This document shows positions 33,531-42,296 of a stretch of 64,000 nucleotides of DNA, in pieces (the first letter of the stretch is position 1; each line of letters opens with the position of its first letter). The notes beneath the pieces were generated by a model. The model ran no database searches. It was not told the origin of the DNA and saw only the letters and a list, made by a program, of their open reading frames with translations. Made by a program: the position numbers and the translations under genes. Origin of the DNA: Novispirillum itersonii subsp. itersonii ATCC 12639 (GTDB lineage: Bacteria; Pseudomonadota; Alphaproteobacteria; Rhodospirillales; Rhodospirillaceae); NCBI RefSeq assembly GCF_000381985.1, contig NZ_KB907346.1:1-64000 (forward strand). Reading direction: 5' to 3'.

Positions 33531-34820
33531 ATGACTGATCTGCCGCTCAACCGCACCATCGCCCTGTCGCTGTTCACCGTCGTCCTGCGTGAAGGACGCC
33601 CGCTGGAGGAACAGGCAGACCTGCTGACCCGCCCGCTCGACCCGCGGGACCGCGGCTTCGTCCGCATGCTGGTCGCCACCACCCTGCGGCGGCTGGGGCA
33701 GATCGATATGGTGCTGAACCATTTCCTCGACAAGCCGATGCCGGCCAAACTGGCGTCGGTGCGTGACATCATGCGTCTGGGGGCGGCGCAGATCCTGTTC
33801 CTCGACACCCCCGGCCATGCTGTGGTCGATACCTCTGTTGAGCTGGTCAAGCGGGGCAAACTGGCCCCCTATGCCGGGCTGGCCAATGCGGTGCTGCGTA
33901 AAATCAGCCGCGACGGCGCGGCTGTCAGCGACCGCATCGACGCCGCCCGCTTCAATACCCCGAAATGGCTGTGGCTGGACTGGAGTGCCCGCTACGGCGA
34001 GGAAACCGCCCACCGTATCGGGCTGGCCCATCTGGCTGAAGCCCCGCTGGATATCACCCTGCGCGACCCGGCGACCAGTGCTGACTGGGCCGGCCCGCTG
34101 GCCGCTGAACCGCTGCCCTGCGGCAGCCTGCGCCGTCTGGCCGGTGGAGCCGTGTACGATCTGCCCGGCTTCACTGACGGTCACTGGTGGGTACAGGATC
34201 TGGCCGCCGCGCTGCCGGTCCGCCTGATGGGGGATCTGACCGGAAAAGCCGTTGCCGACCTGTGTGCGGCCCCCGGCGGCAAAACCTTGCAGCTGGCCGC
34301 GGCCGGGGCAACCGTGACAGCCGTGGACCGATCCGCCCGCCGTCTGCGCCGCGTCAGCGAAAATCTGGCCCGCACCGGGCTGACCGCCACGCTGGTCGAT
34401 GCCGACGCCACAGAATGGCGCCCGGAAGCCCTTCTGGATGCCGTTCTGCTGGATGCCCCCTGCTCCGCCACCGGCACGATCCGCCGCCATCCCGACGTTG
34501 CCCGTCACAAGCGGCCCGACGATGTCGCCGCATTGGCAGAAACACAGGCAGCCCTGCTGGCCGCTGCCGCTGAGATGGTCAAGCCGGGCGGCATGCTGGT
34601 CTATTGCACCTGCTCATTGCAGAAAGCCGAAGGCGAAGACCAGATCGCCGCCGCACTGGCTGCAGGGCTGCCGTGGGAACGTGACCCGATTCGGGCTGAC
34701 GAGCTGCCAGGGCTGGAAATGGCCCTGACCGCAGAAGGGGAAGTCCGGACCCTGCCCTGCCATCTGGAAGAGCGGGGCGGTATGGATGGCTTCTTCATCG
34801 CCCGCCTGCGCCGGATCTGA
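33531..34820 (+). CDS. rsmB: 16S rRNA (cytosine(967)-C(5))-methyltransferase
   Basis: The protein has 429 residues. An N-terminal NusB-like RNA-binding domain (about 1-135) is followed by a SAM-dependent methyltransferase domain. SAM binding is in VADLCAAPGGKTLQLAA, the catalytic Cys lies in YCTCSL, and the second conserved Cys is in LDAPCSATGTIRRHPD (usual PCSGTG, here PCSATG). It methylates C967 in the 16S rRNA. ATG 33531 follows the ACT-like gene by 58 nt. A hairpin without a T tail follows the stop. Confidence 0.95.
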   Translation: MTDLPLNRTIALSLFTVVLREGRPLEEQADLLTRPLDPRDRGFVRMLVATTLRRLGQIDMVLNHFLDKPMPAKLASVRDIMRLGAAQILFLDTPGHAVVDTSVELVKRGKLAPYAGLANAVLRKISRDGAAVSDRIDAARFNTPKWLWLDWSARYGEETAHRIGLAHLAEAPLDITLRDPATSADWAGPLAAEPLPCGSLRRLAGGAVYDLPGFTDGHWWVQDLAAALPVRLMGDLTGKAVADLCAAPGGKTLQLAAAGATVTAVDRSARRLRRVSENLARTGLTATLVDADATEWRPEALLDAVLLDAPCSATGTIRRHPDVARHKRPDDVAALAETQAALLAAAAEMVKPGGMLVYCTCSLQKAEGEDQIAAALAAGLPWERDPIRADELPGLEMALTAEGEVRTLPCHLEERGGMDGFFIARLRRI

Positions 34821-34831
34821 TTGATTACCCT

Positions 34832-34862
34832 GCGGGGATTGTTGGCTTTTTTCAATCCCCGC
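34832..34862 (+). terminator. Stem-loop after rsmB
   Basis: GCGGGGATTG (34832-34841) and CAATCCCCGC (34853-34862) form a perfect 10-bp stem. The T-rich run lies inside the loop rather than after the stem, so termination strength is uncertain. Confidence 0.5.
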
Positions 34863-34898
34863 GCATTATGACAGAAAATGTACCCGTCCTGCGTTTTG

Positions 34899-34946
34899 TG
34901 CGGCGCAACATTTTCTTTTGACACCCCTTGTCATTGTCCGTATCGT
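34899..34946 (+). promoter_or_regulatory. Phasin gene promoter with possible PhaR-type site
   Basis: TTGACA (34918-34923) and TATCGT (34941-34946) are separated by exactly 17 nt, a strong sigma-70 arrangement. Eleven nt upstream of the -35 box a TGC-N3-GCA element (34899-34907) resembles sites described for PhaR, the regulator that senses PHB and controls phasin genes. The promoter is well supported by sequence; the PhaR site is inference. Transcription would start near 34953, leaving a leader of about 220 nt. Confidence 0.6.
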
Positions 34947-35172
34947 CGCCGCCAGTGCTGTCGGTGACTGACCGTCTTTGCGCGTCTTTATTTCTTCGCT
35001 TCCGGGCGGTTTCCGGCCCCGTCTCCGCCAGCAACACATGGTGGTGACCGGTCGGCTGAAGACCCCGAGCAGCAGGCTGACGCGCTTTGACAGACGGGCA
35101 CACATGCCCCCAGAGCGCGATAGCCAAAAGAGTATGGATTCTCTTTTCCATCCGCGAGAGGACACCCGCGCC

Positions 35173-35694
35173 ATGACCACCAAGCTTGATACCCTGCTGG
35201 ACTTTGACCTGACCAAATATCTGGCTGACTTCAAGACTCCGGGCGTTGACGTTGACGCTCTGGTGTCCACCCACAAGAAGAACATTGAGGCGATGACCGC
35301 CGCCAACAAGCTGGCCTACGAAAGCTTTCAGACCATCGCCCGCCGTCAGGCCGAAATCCTGCGTCAGGGCCTGGAAGACGTCAGCAGCGTCTCCGCGGCC
35401 CCGGTCAGCGATCTGTCCTCGGTCAACGACCGCATTGCCCAGCAGACCGCGCTGGTCAAGGACACCTTCGAAAAGAACCTGTCCAACGTTAAAGAACTGG
35501 CCGAACTGCTGATCAAGTCGAACAACGAAGTGTTTGACCTGCTCAGCTCGCGCTTCAGCCAGTCTCTGGAAGAACTGAAGGGTCAGCTGGAAGCCGCCCC
35601 GAAGGCTGCCGCCGCGTCGGCTGAAGCCCCGAAAGCGGCCCCGGCTGCTGCGCCGAAGGCGGCCCCGGCTGCCAAAAAGGCTGCCACTGTCTAA
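35173..35694 (+). CDS. Phasin-family protein (PHB granule-associated)
   Basis: The protein has 173 residues. The alpha-helical phasin_2 core (about 20-140) contains KNIEAMTAANKLAYESFQTIARRQAEILRQ, the usual signature. The C-terminal 35 residues are an Ala/Pro/Lys tail with repeated AAPKAAP units, like the tails of PhaP and PhaF-type proteins that bind DNA or regulators. It coats polyhydroxyalkanoate granules. ATG 35173 has GAGAGGA upstream. Codon use is strongly biased toward highly expressed choices. A promoter with a PhaR-like element and a terminator frame it as a single-gene unit. Confidence 0.92.
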   Translation: MTTKLDTLLDFDLTKYLADFKTPGVDVDALVSTHKKNIEAMTAANKLAYESFQTIARRQAEILRQGLEDVSSVSAAPVSDLSSVNDRIAQQTALVKDTFEKNLSNVKELAELLIKSNNEVFDLLSSRFSQSLEELKGQLEAAPKAAAASAEAPKAAPAAAPKAAPAAKKAATV

Positions 35695-35795
35695 AGAGTT
35701 CCATGCCAGAGTGCCCCCCGCTTCTGCGCTTGATACTCTGAGCCCCTGAGATCTTGCCCTGAAAGTTTTTCAGAAAAAGATCCCTGAAATGTCCT

Positions 35796-35836
35796 CTGCA
35801 GGCCGATTTCTCCGGAGTCGGCCTGCAGGCATTTTT
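35796..35836 (+). terminator. Intrinsic terminator of the phasin gene
   Basis: CTGCAGGCCGA (35796-35806) and TCGGCCTGCAG (35818-35828) form a perfect 11-bp stem with an 11-nt loop, followed by GCATTTTTG. It lies 101 nt past the stop codon. Confidence 0.85.
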
Positions 35837-35936
35837 GCGGCACCCTCCCCCACCGGCACACAGCCGTCTCTTGCCGGATCCGGGCAGGTCTGCTTCCCTG
35901 TTTCCCGTTATTTCACCGGAACAGGACCCAGCCCTG

Positions 35937-36287
35937 ATGAGCGACAGCACCAGTCCGATCACCTTCGATGATTTTCTGAAAGTGGATATCCGGGTCGGCA
36001 CCGTCACCCGGGCGGAACCCTATCCCGAAGCCCGCAAGCCAGCGATCAAGATGTGGATCGACTTTGGCCCGGAAATCGGGGAAAAGCGCACCTCGGCGCA
36101 GGTCACGGCTCACTACACCCCGGAAACACTGATCGGGAAGCAGGTCATGGGGGTCGTCAACTTTCCGGCCAAACAGATCGGTAAGTTCGTCAGTGAGTGT
36201 CTGGTGCTGGGGGTCACTGATGCCGGTGGCGGCGTCGTCCTGCTCAGCCCCGATCAACCGGTCCCCGTCGGGGGACGGATGCACTGA
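35937..36287 (+). CDS. csaA: tRNA-binding protein, CsaA type
   Basis: The protein has 116 residues, a single tRNA-binding (EMAP/Arc1p-type OB) domain. The pattern FLKVDIRVGTVTRAEPYPEARKPAIKMWIDFGPEIGEKRTSAQVTAHY is near identical in form to CsaA proteins, and KQVMGVVNFPAKQIGKFVSECLVLG is its second half. CsaA acts as a chaperone-like or tRNA-structure-binding homodimer. The ribosome-binding site before ATG 35937 is weak (AGGA). A strong terminator follows. The gene is isolated between the phasin and the Asd-like gene. Confidence 0.92.
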   Translation: MSDSTSPITFDDFLKVDIRVGTVTRAEPYPEARKPAIKMWIDFGPEIGEKRTSAQVTAHYTPETLIGKQVMGVVNFPAKQIGKFVSECLVLGVTDAGGGVVLLSPDQPVPVGGRMH

Positions 36288-36317
36288 CCCTCTAGACAGA
36301 AAAATCCGATAAATAAC

Positions 36318-36347
36318 AAAGCCCGGTCATCTGGCCGGGCTTTTTTT
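36318..36347 (+). terminator. Intrinsic terminator after csaA
   Basis: An 11-bp stem (36318-36328 with 36333-36343, one T-G pair) with a 4-nt loop runs into a T stretch ending at 36347. It lies 30 nt past the stop. Confidence 0.92.
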
Positions 36348-36366
36348 ATCAGCAGAAGAGAATGCA

Positions 36367-36732
36367 GTGGCCGCCGGACCGGGCGGGGGAGGGATAGTCC
36401 GGCGGCCACCAGCAGAAGCACAACATCATATTCCCCGGATATCCTGAGCGCGGAATGGATTACCGGATGATGCCCACCCCGAAGGGCGTTTAGCTTCTGG
36501 TCAGAGAGGATTGCGCGCCTCTCTGCCAATCAGTATTGCAGGAGGTGTGCCAACTTCCGCCCCCCGATGCCAGAACGGCACAATCAGCAACAATACATTG
36601 TAAAGTAATCTATTTTACAGAACCGCTCTTCCGAAGACAAATGCCTATGCCTACAGTCTTTGCAAATCGCATTGCATTTTGCAAATCCCGGTTTCGTCCG
36701 GGAAGAGCGGTTTGGCGGATTGCGAGTCCGCC
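36367..36732. repeat. Gene-free interval with nested inverted and direct repeats
   Basis: Perfect repeats follow each other without a gene: a 12-bp inverted repeat (36367-36378 with 36398-36409); CAGAGAGG/CCTCTCTG (36502-36509 with 36518-36525); TGTAAA/TTTACA (36599-36604 with 36614-36619); and a 12-bp pair AACCGCTCTTCC/GGAAGAGCGGTT (36621-36632 with 36701-36712). That last pair encloses an AT-rich core which itself has TTTGCAAATC twice (36659-36668 and 36678-36687). Finally GGCGGA/TCCGCC (36714-36719 with 36727-36732) stands directly after the stop of the minus-strand gene. Origin unknown: degraded small element, regulatory cluster or structured RNA. Confidence 0.55.
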
Positions 36733-37812
36733 TTATTCCTCGTCTTCCCCATCATCATCCTGCACCGGCGGTGCATCCCAGCTGACCGTCCCACCGCTCA
36801 GCAGGACAGCAATCTGCCAGATGTTCAGGGCCTGCAGGCGGGTACCGTCGCTGACACTCCAGAACGACACCCCGCTGTCCACCGACAGATCGGTGCGCAG
36901 GCGGGACAGGAACACCCGCTCCTCCCCCGAAGTTTCCGCCATCGTCACCATGCCTTCATCAACACGGTGATCGACCACAGACAGACCGGGGGCAGCCCGC
37001 AGGACCTCCCGGGCTTCCTTGTCCGTTACCGGGCGGTCGCACTCCACGGCCACATAGTGACCAAGGCCGACAAACGCCGCCACACGGGCAGCACTGACAT
37101 GCACCCGCAGATCCGGGTCCAGCACCTTCCGCACTGCCAGCGCCACTGCCAGCTCGCCATCGGTCGCCCCGCCTTCGGTAAATCCACCGACCTGCGGAAT
37201 GACGTTAAAGGCGATCTGCTTGGCGAAGATTTCCTTATTGCTGGCCGGGGGTTCATTGACATAGATGCCCCGGGTCTGGCGGAACAGCTCATCCATCCCT
37301 TCGCGGCCAGCGTCCGCCGTGGAATGGAAAGCGGTGATCACCGCCCGGCTGGCCTGAAAGCTGTCATACAGCGGCGCCAGCGCCAGAACGGCCTGCACCG
37401 CCGATGCGGTCGGGGCGGACACCACGCGCTTGCGGTCCACCGCATCCAGATCATCGGGATTAACCCCGGCGACAACCATCGGCACGCCCGGCTCAGCACT
37501 GTAATGACCGCTGGCATCAATCACCCGGGCCCCGGCCTTGACAGCGCGCGGACCGACCTTAGCCGCCACGGCAGCGGTATCAGCCAGAATGACCAGTGAG
37601 ACAGACGAGAAGTCGAAGGTATCAACATTCTGGGTGCTGATATCGTCGTCCTCACCGTAGGAGAACTCACGGCCGACCGTTCCGGCCGGGCCAAGGGCAA
37701 CGACGCTGGCAACCGGCACAGCCCGTTCAGCCAGAACCGACAGAAGCTCCTGCCCAAGGTGGCTGGCGGCGCCAACCAGGGCGATCCGGCAATCGGCGGG
37801 GAAAGCAGTCAT
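36733..37812 (-). CDS. Aspartate-semialdehyde dehydrogenase family protein lacking the catalytic Cys (USG-1-like)
   Basis: The protein has 359 residues. It aligns along its whole length with Asd: Rossmann start IALVGAASHLGQELL, RVIDASGHYSAEPGVPMVVAGVN, QIAFNVIPQVGGFTEGG and SFWSVSDGTRLQALNIWQ. The active-site motif, normally ANPNCST, here reads SAPTASA (about 132-138), so Ala136 replaces the nucleophilic Cys. The only Cys in the protein is residue 8. E. coli USG-1 shows the same loss. It is therefore unlikely to be the working Asd. ATG 37812 has AGGA 7 nt upstream. An acidic tail (DDDGEDEE) ends the protein. It could still bind NADP or a partner. Confidence 0.85.
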   Translation of the reverse strand: MTAFPADCRIALVGAASHLGQELLSVLAERAVPVASVVALGPAGTVGREFSYGEDDDISTQNVDTFDFSSVSLVILADTAAVAAKVGPRAVKAGARVIDASGHYSAEPGVPMVVAGVNPDDLDAVDRKRVVSAPTASAVQAVLALAPLYDSFQASRAVITAFHSTADAGREGMDELFRQTRGIYVNEPPASNKEIFAKQIAFNVIPQVGGFTEGGATDGELAVALAVRKVLDPDLRVHVSAARVAAFVGLGHYVAVECDRPVTDKEAREVLRAAPGLSVVDHRVDEGMVTMAETSGEERVFLSRLRTDLSVDSGVSFWSVSDGTRLQALNIWQIAVLLSGGTVSWDAPPVQDDDGEDEE

Positions 37813-38019
37813 CACGGTTCCTCATACAACGGGAATAAACACGAATGCGGGAAGGTAGGGTGCGCGGGCGGGCGGTGCAAGGACTGTCTGCGGCCATCAG
37901 CCCCGGCTGTTTCCCTTCCGGCACTTTAACGATGCGGCAATACACCGGGAGTTATAGTAATCTTATCTGCCTGCGGCCTGAAACCGGACCGCGCAGGAGA
38001 TGTCAACGGAGTGGACGGC

Positions 38020-38883
38020 GTGAGTGACGTCTCGGAAGTCTTTCTGGAACGCCTGATTGAGGCAATCCACCACGGCCACCGGCTGGATGATCCGCGCGAC
38101 CCGGAAGTCCTGAACCGCTGGGCCCAGATTTGCCGTAATCTGCCGGAAAACGCCCTGCCACTGGTGATCCCGCGGACTCTGCGGGGCCTGTTGCGCCAGC
38201 CCGATCTTGGCCCGCGCCTGCGGGATATCTGCGGTATTTCGGCGTCTCTGCCCCTGCAGCATGAGGCCATCGCCCCCCACGTCATCAGCTATCGCCGCTA
38301 TATGGCTGCCCGTGGTAATGACCCGCAGAACCATGAGGCACAGCGGACAATCGCCCAGCTGCGGGCCGAGCTGCGCGCCCTGCGGCAGGAATTCCACGCC
38401 CTGTTCGATCAGGCCGCCGGTGTCGAGATGGAGCGCGAACGCCTGTCTTCGGAAAGCGCCAGCCTACAGCAACAGCTTCTGGCAGAACGCCTCCGCGCCG
38501 AAGAGGCCGAACGCCGCCTGCAGGATGTGCGCGATAAGACGTTCCGGATGTTCCGTCTGTACCTGTTCATGCTGCGCGAGGAACGGGAACGCCTGTCCAA
38601 CGACCCACGCCGGGAACGCCTGCTGACGGCTGAAATCGCCGTGGAAACCCATGCGGCGACGCTTGAATCCCTTGGGTCGTTTGAACAGGCCGAGGAACAG
38701 GCCATGGAAATTCTGGGGGAACCGCTGTTCACTCAGTACTTCCGTGTTCCGGAGGGCTCTGGTCGGTTGGCAGGCCTGACCTCTGCCGAAGAGTCCGCGG
38801 CCAATCCCGAGTCGGCCCCCGTCTTGACGCCGGAGCCGGTCCAACAGAATGTCTTTGCCCTGCGTCCACGGGCCCGATCCTGA
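38020..38883 (+). CDS. Unrecognised protein with central coiled coil
   Basis: The protein has 287 residues from GTG 38020 (GGAG at 8 nt); a GTG at 38011 would add three residues. The N-terminal 90 residues are mostly helical (VFLERLIEAIHHGHRLDDPRDPEVLNRWAQICRNLPENALPLVIP). A long charged helix at about 110-205, rich in Glu, Arg, Gln and Leu, reads as a coiled coil (AQLRAELRALRQEFHAL, ERERLSSESASLQQQLLAERL). The C-terminal 50 residues are Pro/Ser-rich and probably disordered. There is no signal peptide or membrane helix. I do not recognise a family. The neighbours are single genes on either strand and give no functional clue. Confidence 0.75.
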   Translation: MSDVSEVFLERLIEAIHHGHRLDDPRDPEVLNRWAQICRNLPENALPLVIPRTLRGLLRQPDLGPRLRDICGISASLPLQHEAIAPHVISYRRYMAARGNDPQNHEAQRTIAQLRAELRALRQEFHALFDQAAGVEMERERLSSESASLQQQLLAERLRAEEAERRLQDVRDKTFRMFRLYLFMLREERERLSNDPRRERLLTAEIAVETHAATLESLGSFEQAEEQAMEILGEPLFTQYFRVPEGSGRLAGLTSAEESAANPESAPVLTPEPVQQNVFALRPRARS

Positions 38884-39016
38884 TTTCAGGGCGGACCAAA
38901 ACTGTATCGACGGCTGAGACTGTCGGTGAAGACCGCGCTAAAGATCCGGCACCTCTTTGCCTGTTCCGGCAGTCTTCTTAAGGTAAGGGACAAGACTTCC
39001 CAGCCGGACCCCCGTC

Positions 39017-40210
39017 ATGATCCCAGCATCGTCTTCTTCCCGCGTCACCGCCGTTGACGCCCTGCGGGGCTTTGCCCTGTTCGGAATTCTGGTGGTCAAC
39101 AGTGCGGCTTTTGCCAGCCCCTATTATGGCAGTGGCCTTGATGACCCGGCCTTTTCATCCTCCACTGACACCGTAATCCGGTTTCTGATCGCCTCGCTGT
39201 TCGAGTCGAAATTCTATCTGCTGTTCTCCTTTCTGTTCGGATACAGCTTCACCCTGCAACTGGCATCGGCAGCACGGGTTCAGCGCCCGCCCCTGCCGCC
39301 ATTTCTGCGGCGTCTCGCCATGCTGTTCTGCCTTGGAGTGGCCCATGCCTGCCTGCTGTACCCCGGCGATATCCTGACCATCTATGCGTTGACCGGCCTG
39401 CTGCTGATCCCCCTGCGTCACCTGCCGCCCCGGCGCTGCCTGACCATCAGTGTCGGGCTGATCCTGCTGATGTCTATCGCCGTGACCGGACTCGGCCTGT
39501 CCGAATGGGGGACCCAAAGCAGTCAGACGACCCCTGAGCAGGTTGATATCGTCGCGGCAGCAACTCTGGCCAGCTATCAGAATGGTCTGCTCGCCACAAT
39601 CCGGTTCAATACGCGGGAATGGACTGAGACCGTCTGGCTATTTCTGCTGATGTATCAAGGCCCCCATGCCCTGGCGATGTTTCTGCTGGGGCTGGTTGCC
39701 GGTAACAGGGGCCTTTTGCAGGGCAACCATCTGACGGACCGGTGCCTCTGGCGTGTTCTGCTGCTGGGCGGCCCGGTGGGATTGGCCGGGGGACTGGCTA
39801 TCGCCACCGCACAGACTGGCCCGGTCGATGCCGTCGCCGGGGCAATCATCACCGGTCTGGCCGACCTGACCGCCCCCCTGCTGACAGCCAGCCTTGGGGC
39901 AACGGTCATTCTGCTCATCCGGCGCTTCCCCCACAGTCTTCCGGCGATCGGAATCACTGCTGCCGGGCGGATGGCCCTGACCAATTACCTCAGTCAGTCG
40001 CTGTTCTGCGCCGTGGTCTTTACCGGATACGGTACCGCCCTCAGCGGTCAGCTCTCCCCCGGCATGACCCTGCTGATGGTGGCGTTTTTCTATGGCGGAC
40101 AGACGGCTTTTTCAGCCCTCTGGCTGCGCTTCTTTCAGCAGGGACCGGCAGAATGCCTGCTGCGGGCAGTCACCCACTGGCAGGCCCCCCGCCTGATCCG
40201 GGTTTCTTGA
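39017..40210 (+). CDS. DUF418-domain membrane protein (YeiB-like)
   Basis: The protein has 397 residues with about ten membrane helices. The start TAVDALRGFALFGILVVN is the signature of YeiB/DUF418 proteins. FESKFYLLFSFLFGYSF and the second-half motif GRMALTNYLSQSLFCAVVFTGYG with a following conserved Gly/Trp region complete the family pattern. The role is unknown; relatives belong to the broad acyltransferase-3-like membrane superfamily. ATG 39017 starts the protein and is preceded by a weak site. It ends 34 nt before a convergent chemoreceptor gene. Confidence 0.9.
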   Translation: MIPASSSSRVTAVDALRGFALFGILVVNSAAFASPYYGSGLDDPAFSSSTDTVIRFLIASLFESKFYLLFSFLFGYSFTLQLASAARVQRPPLPPFLRRLAMLFCLGVAHACLLYPGDILTIYALTGLLLIPLRHLPPRRCLTISVGLILLMSIAVTGLGLSEWGTQSSQTTPEQVDIVAAATLASYQNGLLATIRFNTREWTETVWLFLLMYQGPHALAMFLLGLVAGNRGLLQGNHLTDRCLWRVLLLGGPVGLAGGLAIATAQTGPVDAVAGAIITGLADLTAPLLTASLGATVILLIRRFPHSLPAIGITAAGRMALTNYLSQSLFCAVVFTGYGTALSGQLSPGMTLLMVAFFYGGQTAFSALWLRFFQQGPAECLLRAVTHWQAPRLIRVS

Positions 40211-40244
40211 ACCGGGGTTCTTCATCAGGATCCGGAGCCGTGGA

Positions 40245-41927
40245 TCAGCCCCCCCGCACCCGGCGGATGAACAGATCAACCTCTGTCCGCAGGGCTTCTG
40301 ACTGACGGCTGATTTCACCGGAAGCCGACAATACCTCCCCTGCCAGAGACTCGGTGGTTTCCGATGCTTCAACAATGTCGGAAATACCACTGCGGACGGC
40401 ATCCGTACCCTGCGCCGCTTCCCCGGCATTGCGGGCGATTTCCTGCGTTGCCGCCCCCTGTTGCTCCACCGCACTGGCAATACCGGCGGCCACCTCATCA
40501 ATCCGCCCAATCACACCCCGGATCCGCCCCATCGCCCGCAATGTGCGGGCGCTGGCGTCGCGGACCCCCACAATCTGTTCGGCAATCTCGCCTGTCGCCT
40601 TGGTGGTCTGTCCGGCCAGCGTTTTCACCTCGTTGGCAACCACCGCGAACCCCTTGCCGTTATCACGGGCCCGGGCGGCCTCAATCGTCGCATTCAGCGC
40701 CAGAAGGTTGGTCTGGCTGGCAATCGAATCGATCAGAGCAATGACTTCATCAATCCGGGCAACAGCGGCCGACAGGGTTTCCACCACTGCACCGGTCTCT
40801 TCGGCCTCAGCAACCGCTTCACCGGTAATGCTGCTGGCCTGCTCCACCTGCCGGACGATTTCCTGTATCGAGGCCGTCAGCTCTTCGGCAGCCGAAGCCA
40901 TCGTCTGCACGTTTCCTGACGCCTCTGACGCCGCAGCGGTGGCCTGCGCCCCTTGATGCGAGGCCTGATGCGCCGCTTCGGTCATCGTCCGGGCCCGCCC
41001 TTCCATCTGCCGGGCAGAGGCAGACAGGGCCTGAACAACAGACTGGATCTGCTGTTCAAAACTATCGGCCAGAGCCGACAGCGCCGCACGCTTTTCTTCT
41101 TCAGCGCGGCGGTTCTGTTCCTGCTGCTCCCGTTCCAGATGGCGGACTGTCTCGGCATTGGTTTTGAAGATTTCGATGCTGCGGGCAATCGCCCCGATCT
41201 CATCGCGGCGGGCAGTCCCTTCCACCTGCACCGAAAGGGTGCCGCCAGCCAGACGCTGCATGGTATCGGTCAACCTCAGCAGAGGGCCGGTCACCGAACG
41301 GCGGATCACCAACAACGACAGCAGCAGAAGCAATGCCGACCCTGCGGCCACCAGACCGACAATCATTGTCACGGTTGCACGGGCGGTTTCCGTGGCCTGT
41401 CCCGACGTTTCGACCACCTTCCGGGCGCTATCATCAACCTGCCGGGCAATCGCCGCCTCCAGTTCGGAAAAGGCCGGGGCAAACTCGCGCTTCACGACAT
41501 CCTGCGCGGTGTACATGTCATTCAGGCCAACGGCATCAGCAATCCGGACACCGATCCCGGTCAGGGCATCATACCGGGCAGTAAGATCCGCTGCCGGTTC
41601 GGCAAGCTGGGGGTGGATCGCCACCGCATCTTTCAGATACTGGACAAATGTTTCCCGGTTCCGGGTCTGAGCTTCCGCCAGCTTCTTCAGCTCTTCATAG
41701 CGGTCTTCCGCCATGACCATATAAGTGAGACGCCCCAGCGTTCCGACAGCCTGATTCGCCCGCTCCAGACGGACCTGCGCCGCAGCATCCCCAGACAGCA
41801 AACCGGCGTACAGATCATCGAGCACCAGCATCCGGAAGCCACTGTACCCCGCCGCCGCCAGAGCGGTCAGTCCCATACACAGCAAAATCACCGTCACTTT
41901 GATGTTGATGCCCACATTGCTCAGCAT
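40245..41927 (-). CDS. Methyl-accepting chemotaxis protein (four-helix-bundle sensor, HAMP)
   Basis: The protein has 560 residues. TM1 is at about 10-28, a helical periplasmic sensor of about 150 residues follows, TM2 is at about 187-208 and HAMP at about 209-262. The cytoplasmic signalling domain (about 295-555) has the tip [24 protein letters not shown]. The C-terminus ends RRVRGG without a CheR-binding pentapeptide. A charged helical segment just after HAMP ([19 protein letters not shown]) is typical of the alphaproteobacterial HAMP-MCP group. GGGAGGAG lies upstream of ATG 41927. Ligand unknown. Confidence 0.92.
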   Translation of the reverse strand: MLSNVGINIKVTVILLCMGLTALAAAGYSGFRMLVLDDLYAGLLSGDAAAQVRLERANQAVGTLGRLTYMVMAEDRYEELKKLAEAQTRNRETFVQYLKDAVAIHPQLAEPAADLTARYDALTGIGVRIADAVGLNDMYTAQDVVKREFAPAFSELEAAIARQVDDSARKVVETSGQATETARATVTMIVGLVAAGSALLLLLSLLVIRRSVTGPLLRLTDTMQRLAGGTLSVQVEGTARRDEIGAIARSIEIFKTNAETVRHLEREQQEQNRRAEEEKRAALSALADSFEQQIQSVVQALSASARQMEGRARTMTEAAHQASHQGAQATAAASEASGNVQTMASAAEELTASIQEIVRQVEQASSITGEAVAEAEETGAVVETLSAAVARIDEVIALIDSIASQTNLLALNATIEAARARDNGKGFAVVANEVKTLAGQTTKATGEIAEQIVGVRDASARTLRAMGRIRGVIGRIDEVAAGIASAVEQQGAATQEIARNAGEAAQGTDAVRSGISDIVEASETTESLAGEVLSASGEISRQSEALRTEVDLFIRRVRGG

Positions 41928-42296
41928 TGCCGTCTCCTCCCATCGCCACAGCCTGACTCACCGGGCGGTTTTCTTTTTTCAACGCCATGCCTGTTGAGCG
42001 GCACTTTCGGGAGACAGGTGGAGAGGGAGGGTAGCCCCCCTTTTCCACATGTCTGCGGCGGCGTGTCTGTCCTGATCCGTCTTGGATTTTATTGTTATAC
42101 ACCCAGTTTCATCCCATCTCACCAGCGGAGATGAAGGTGACGGTAAAGTGATCTGACCAAATTAGGATCAGCAAAGCACCAAACTCTGTCAATCAAAGCC
42201 TTCTCGGATTTCTGCGCCTCCTGCCCTATTGTTAGCGGCCACAAACATCCAACGGCCAAGCCGTCAGACACAGCAGACAGAAAAGGCTGCATTGGT
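41928..42296. other. Divergent intergenic region between the chemoreceptor and mgsA
   Basis: About 370 bp without a gene. It contains a CATCTC/GAGATG hairpin (42115-42120 with 42128-42133) and an AT-rich stretch with TTATAC near 42095 that may serve as a -10 box. TGATC/GATCA flank a short AT-rich sequence near 42151-42171. Promoters for both genes should lie here; none is certain. Confidence 0.4.

Noticed and set aside
36621-36712. An insertion sequence bounded by 12-bp inverted repeats
   Set aside because: The 68-bp core cannot encode a transposase, and I see no target-site duplication. Kept only as an unexplained repeat.
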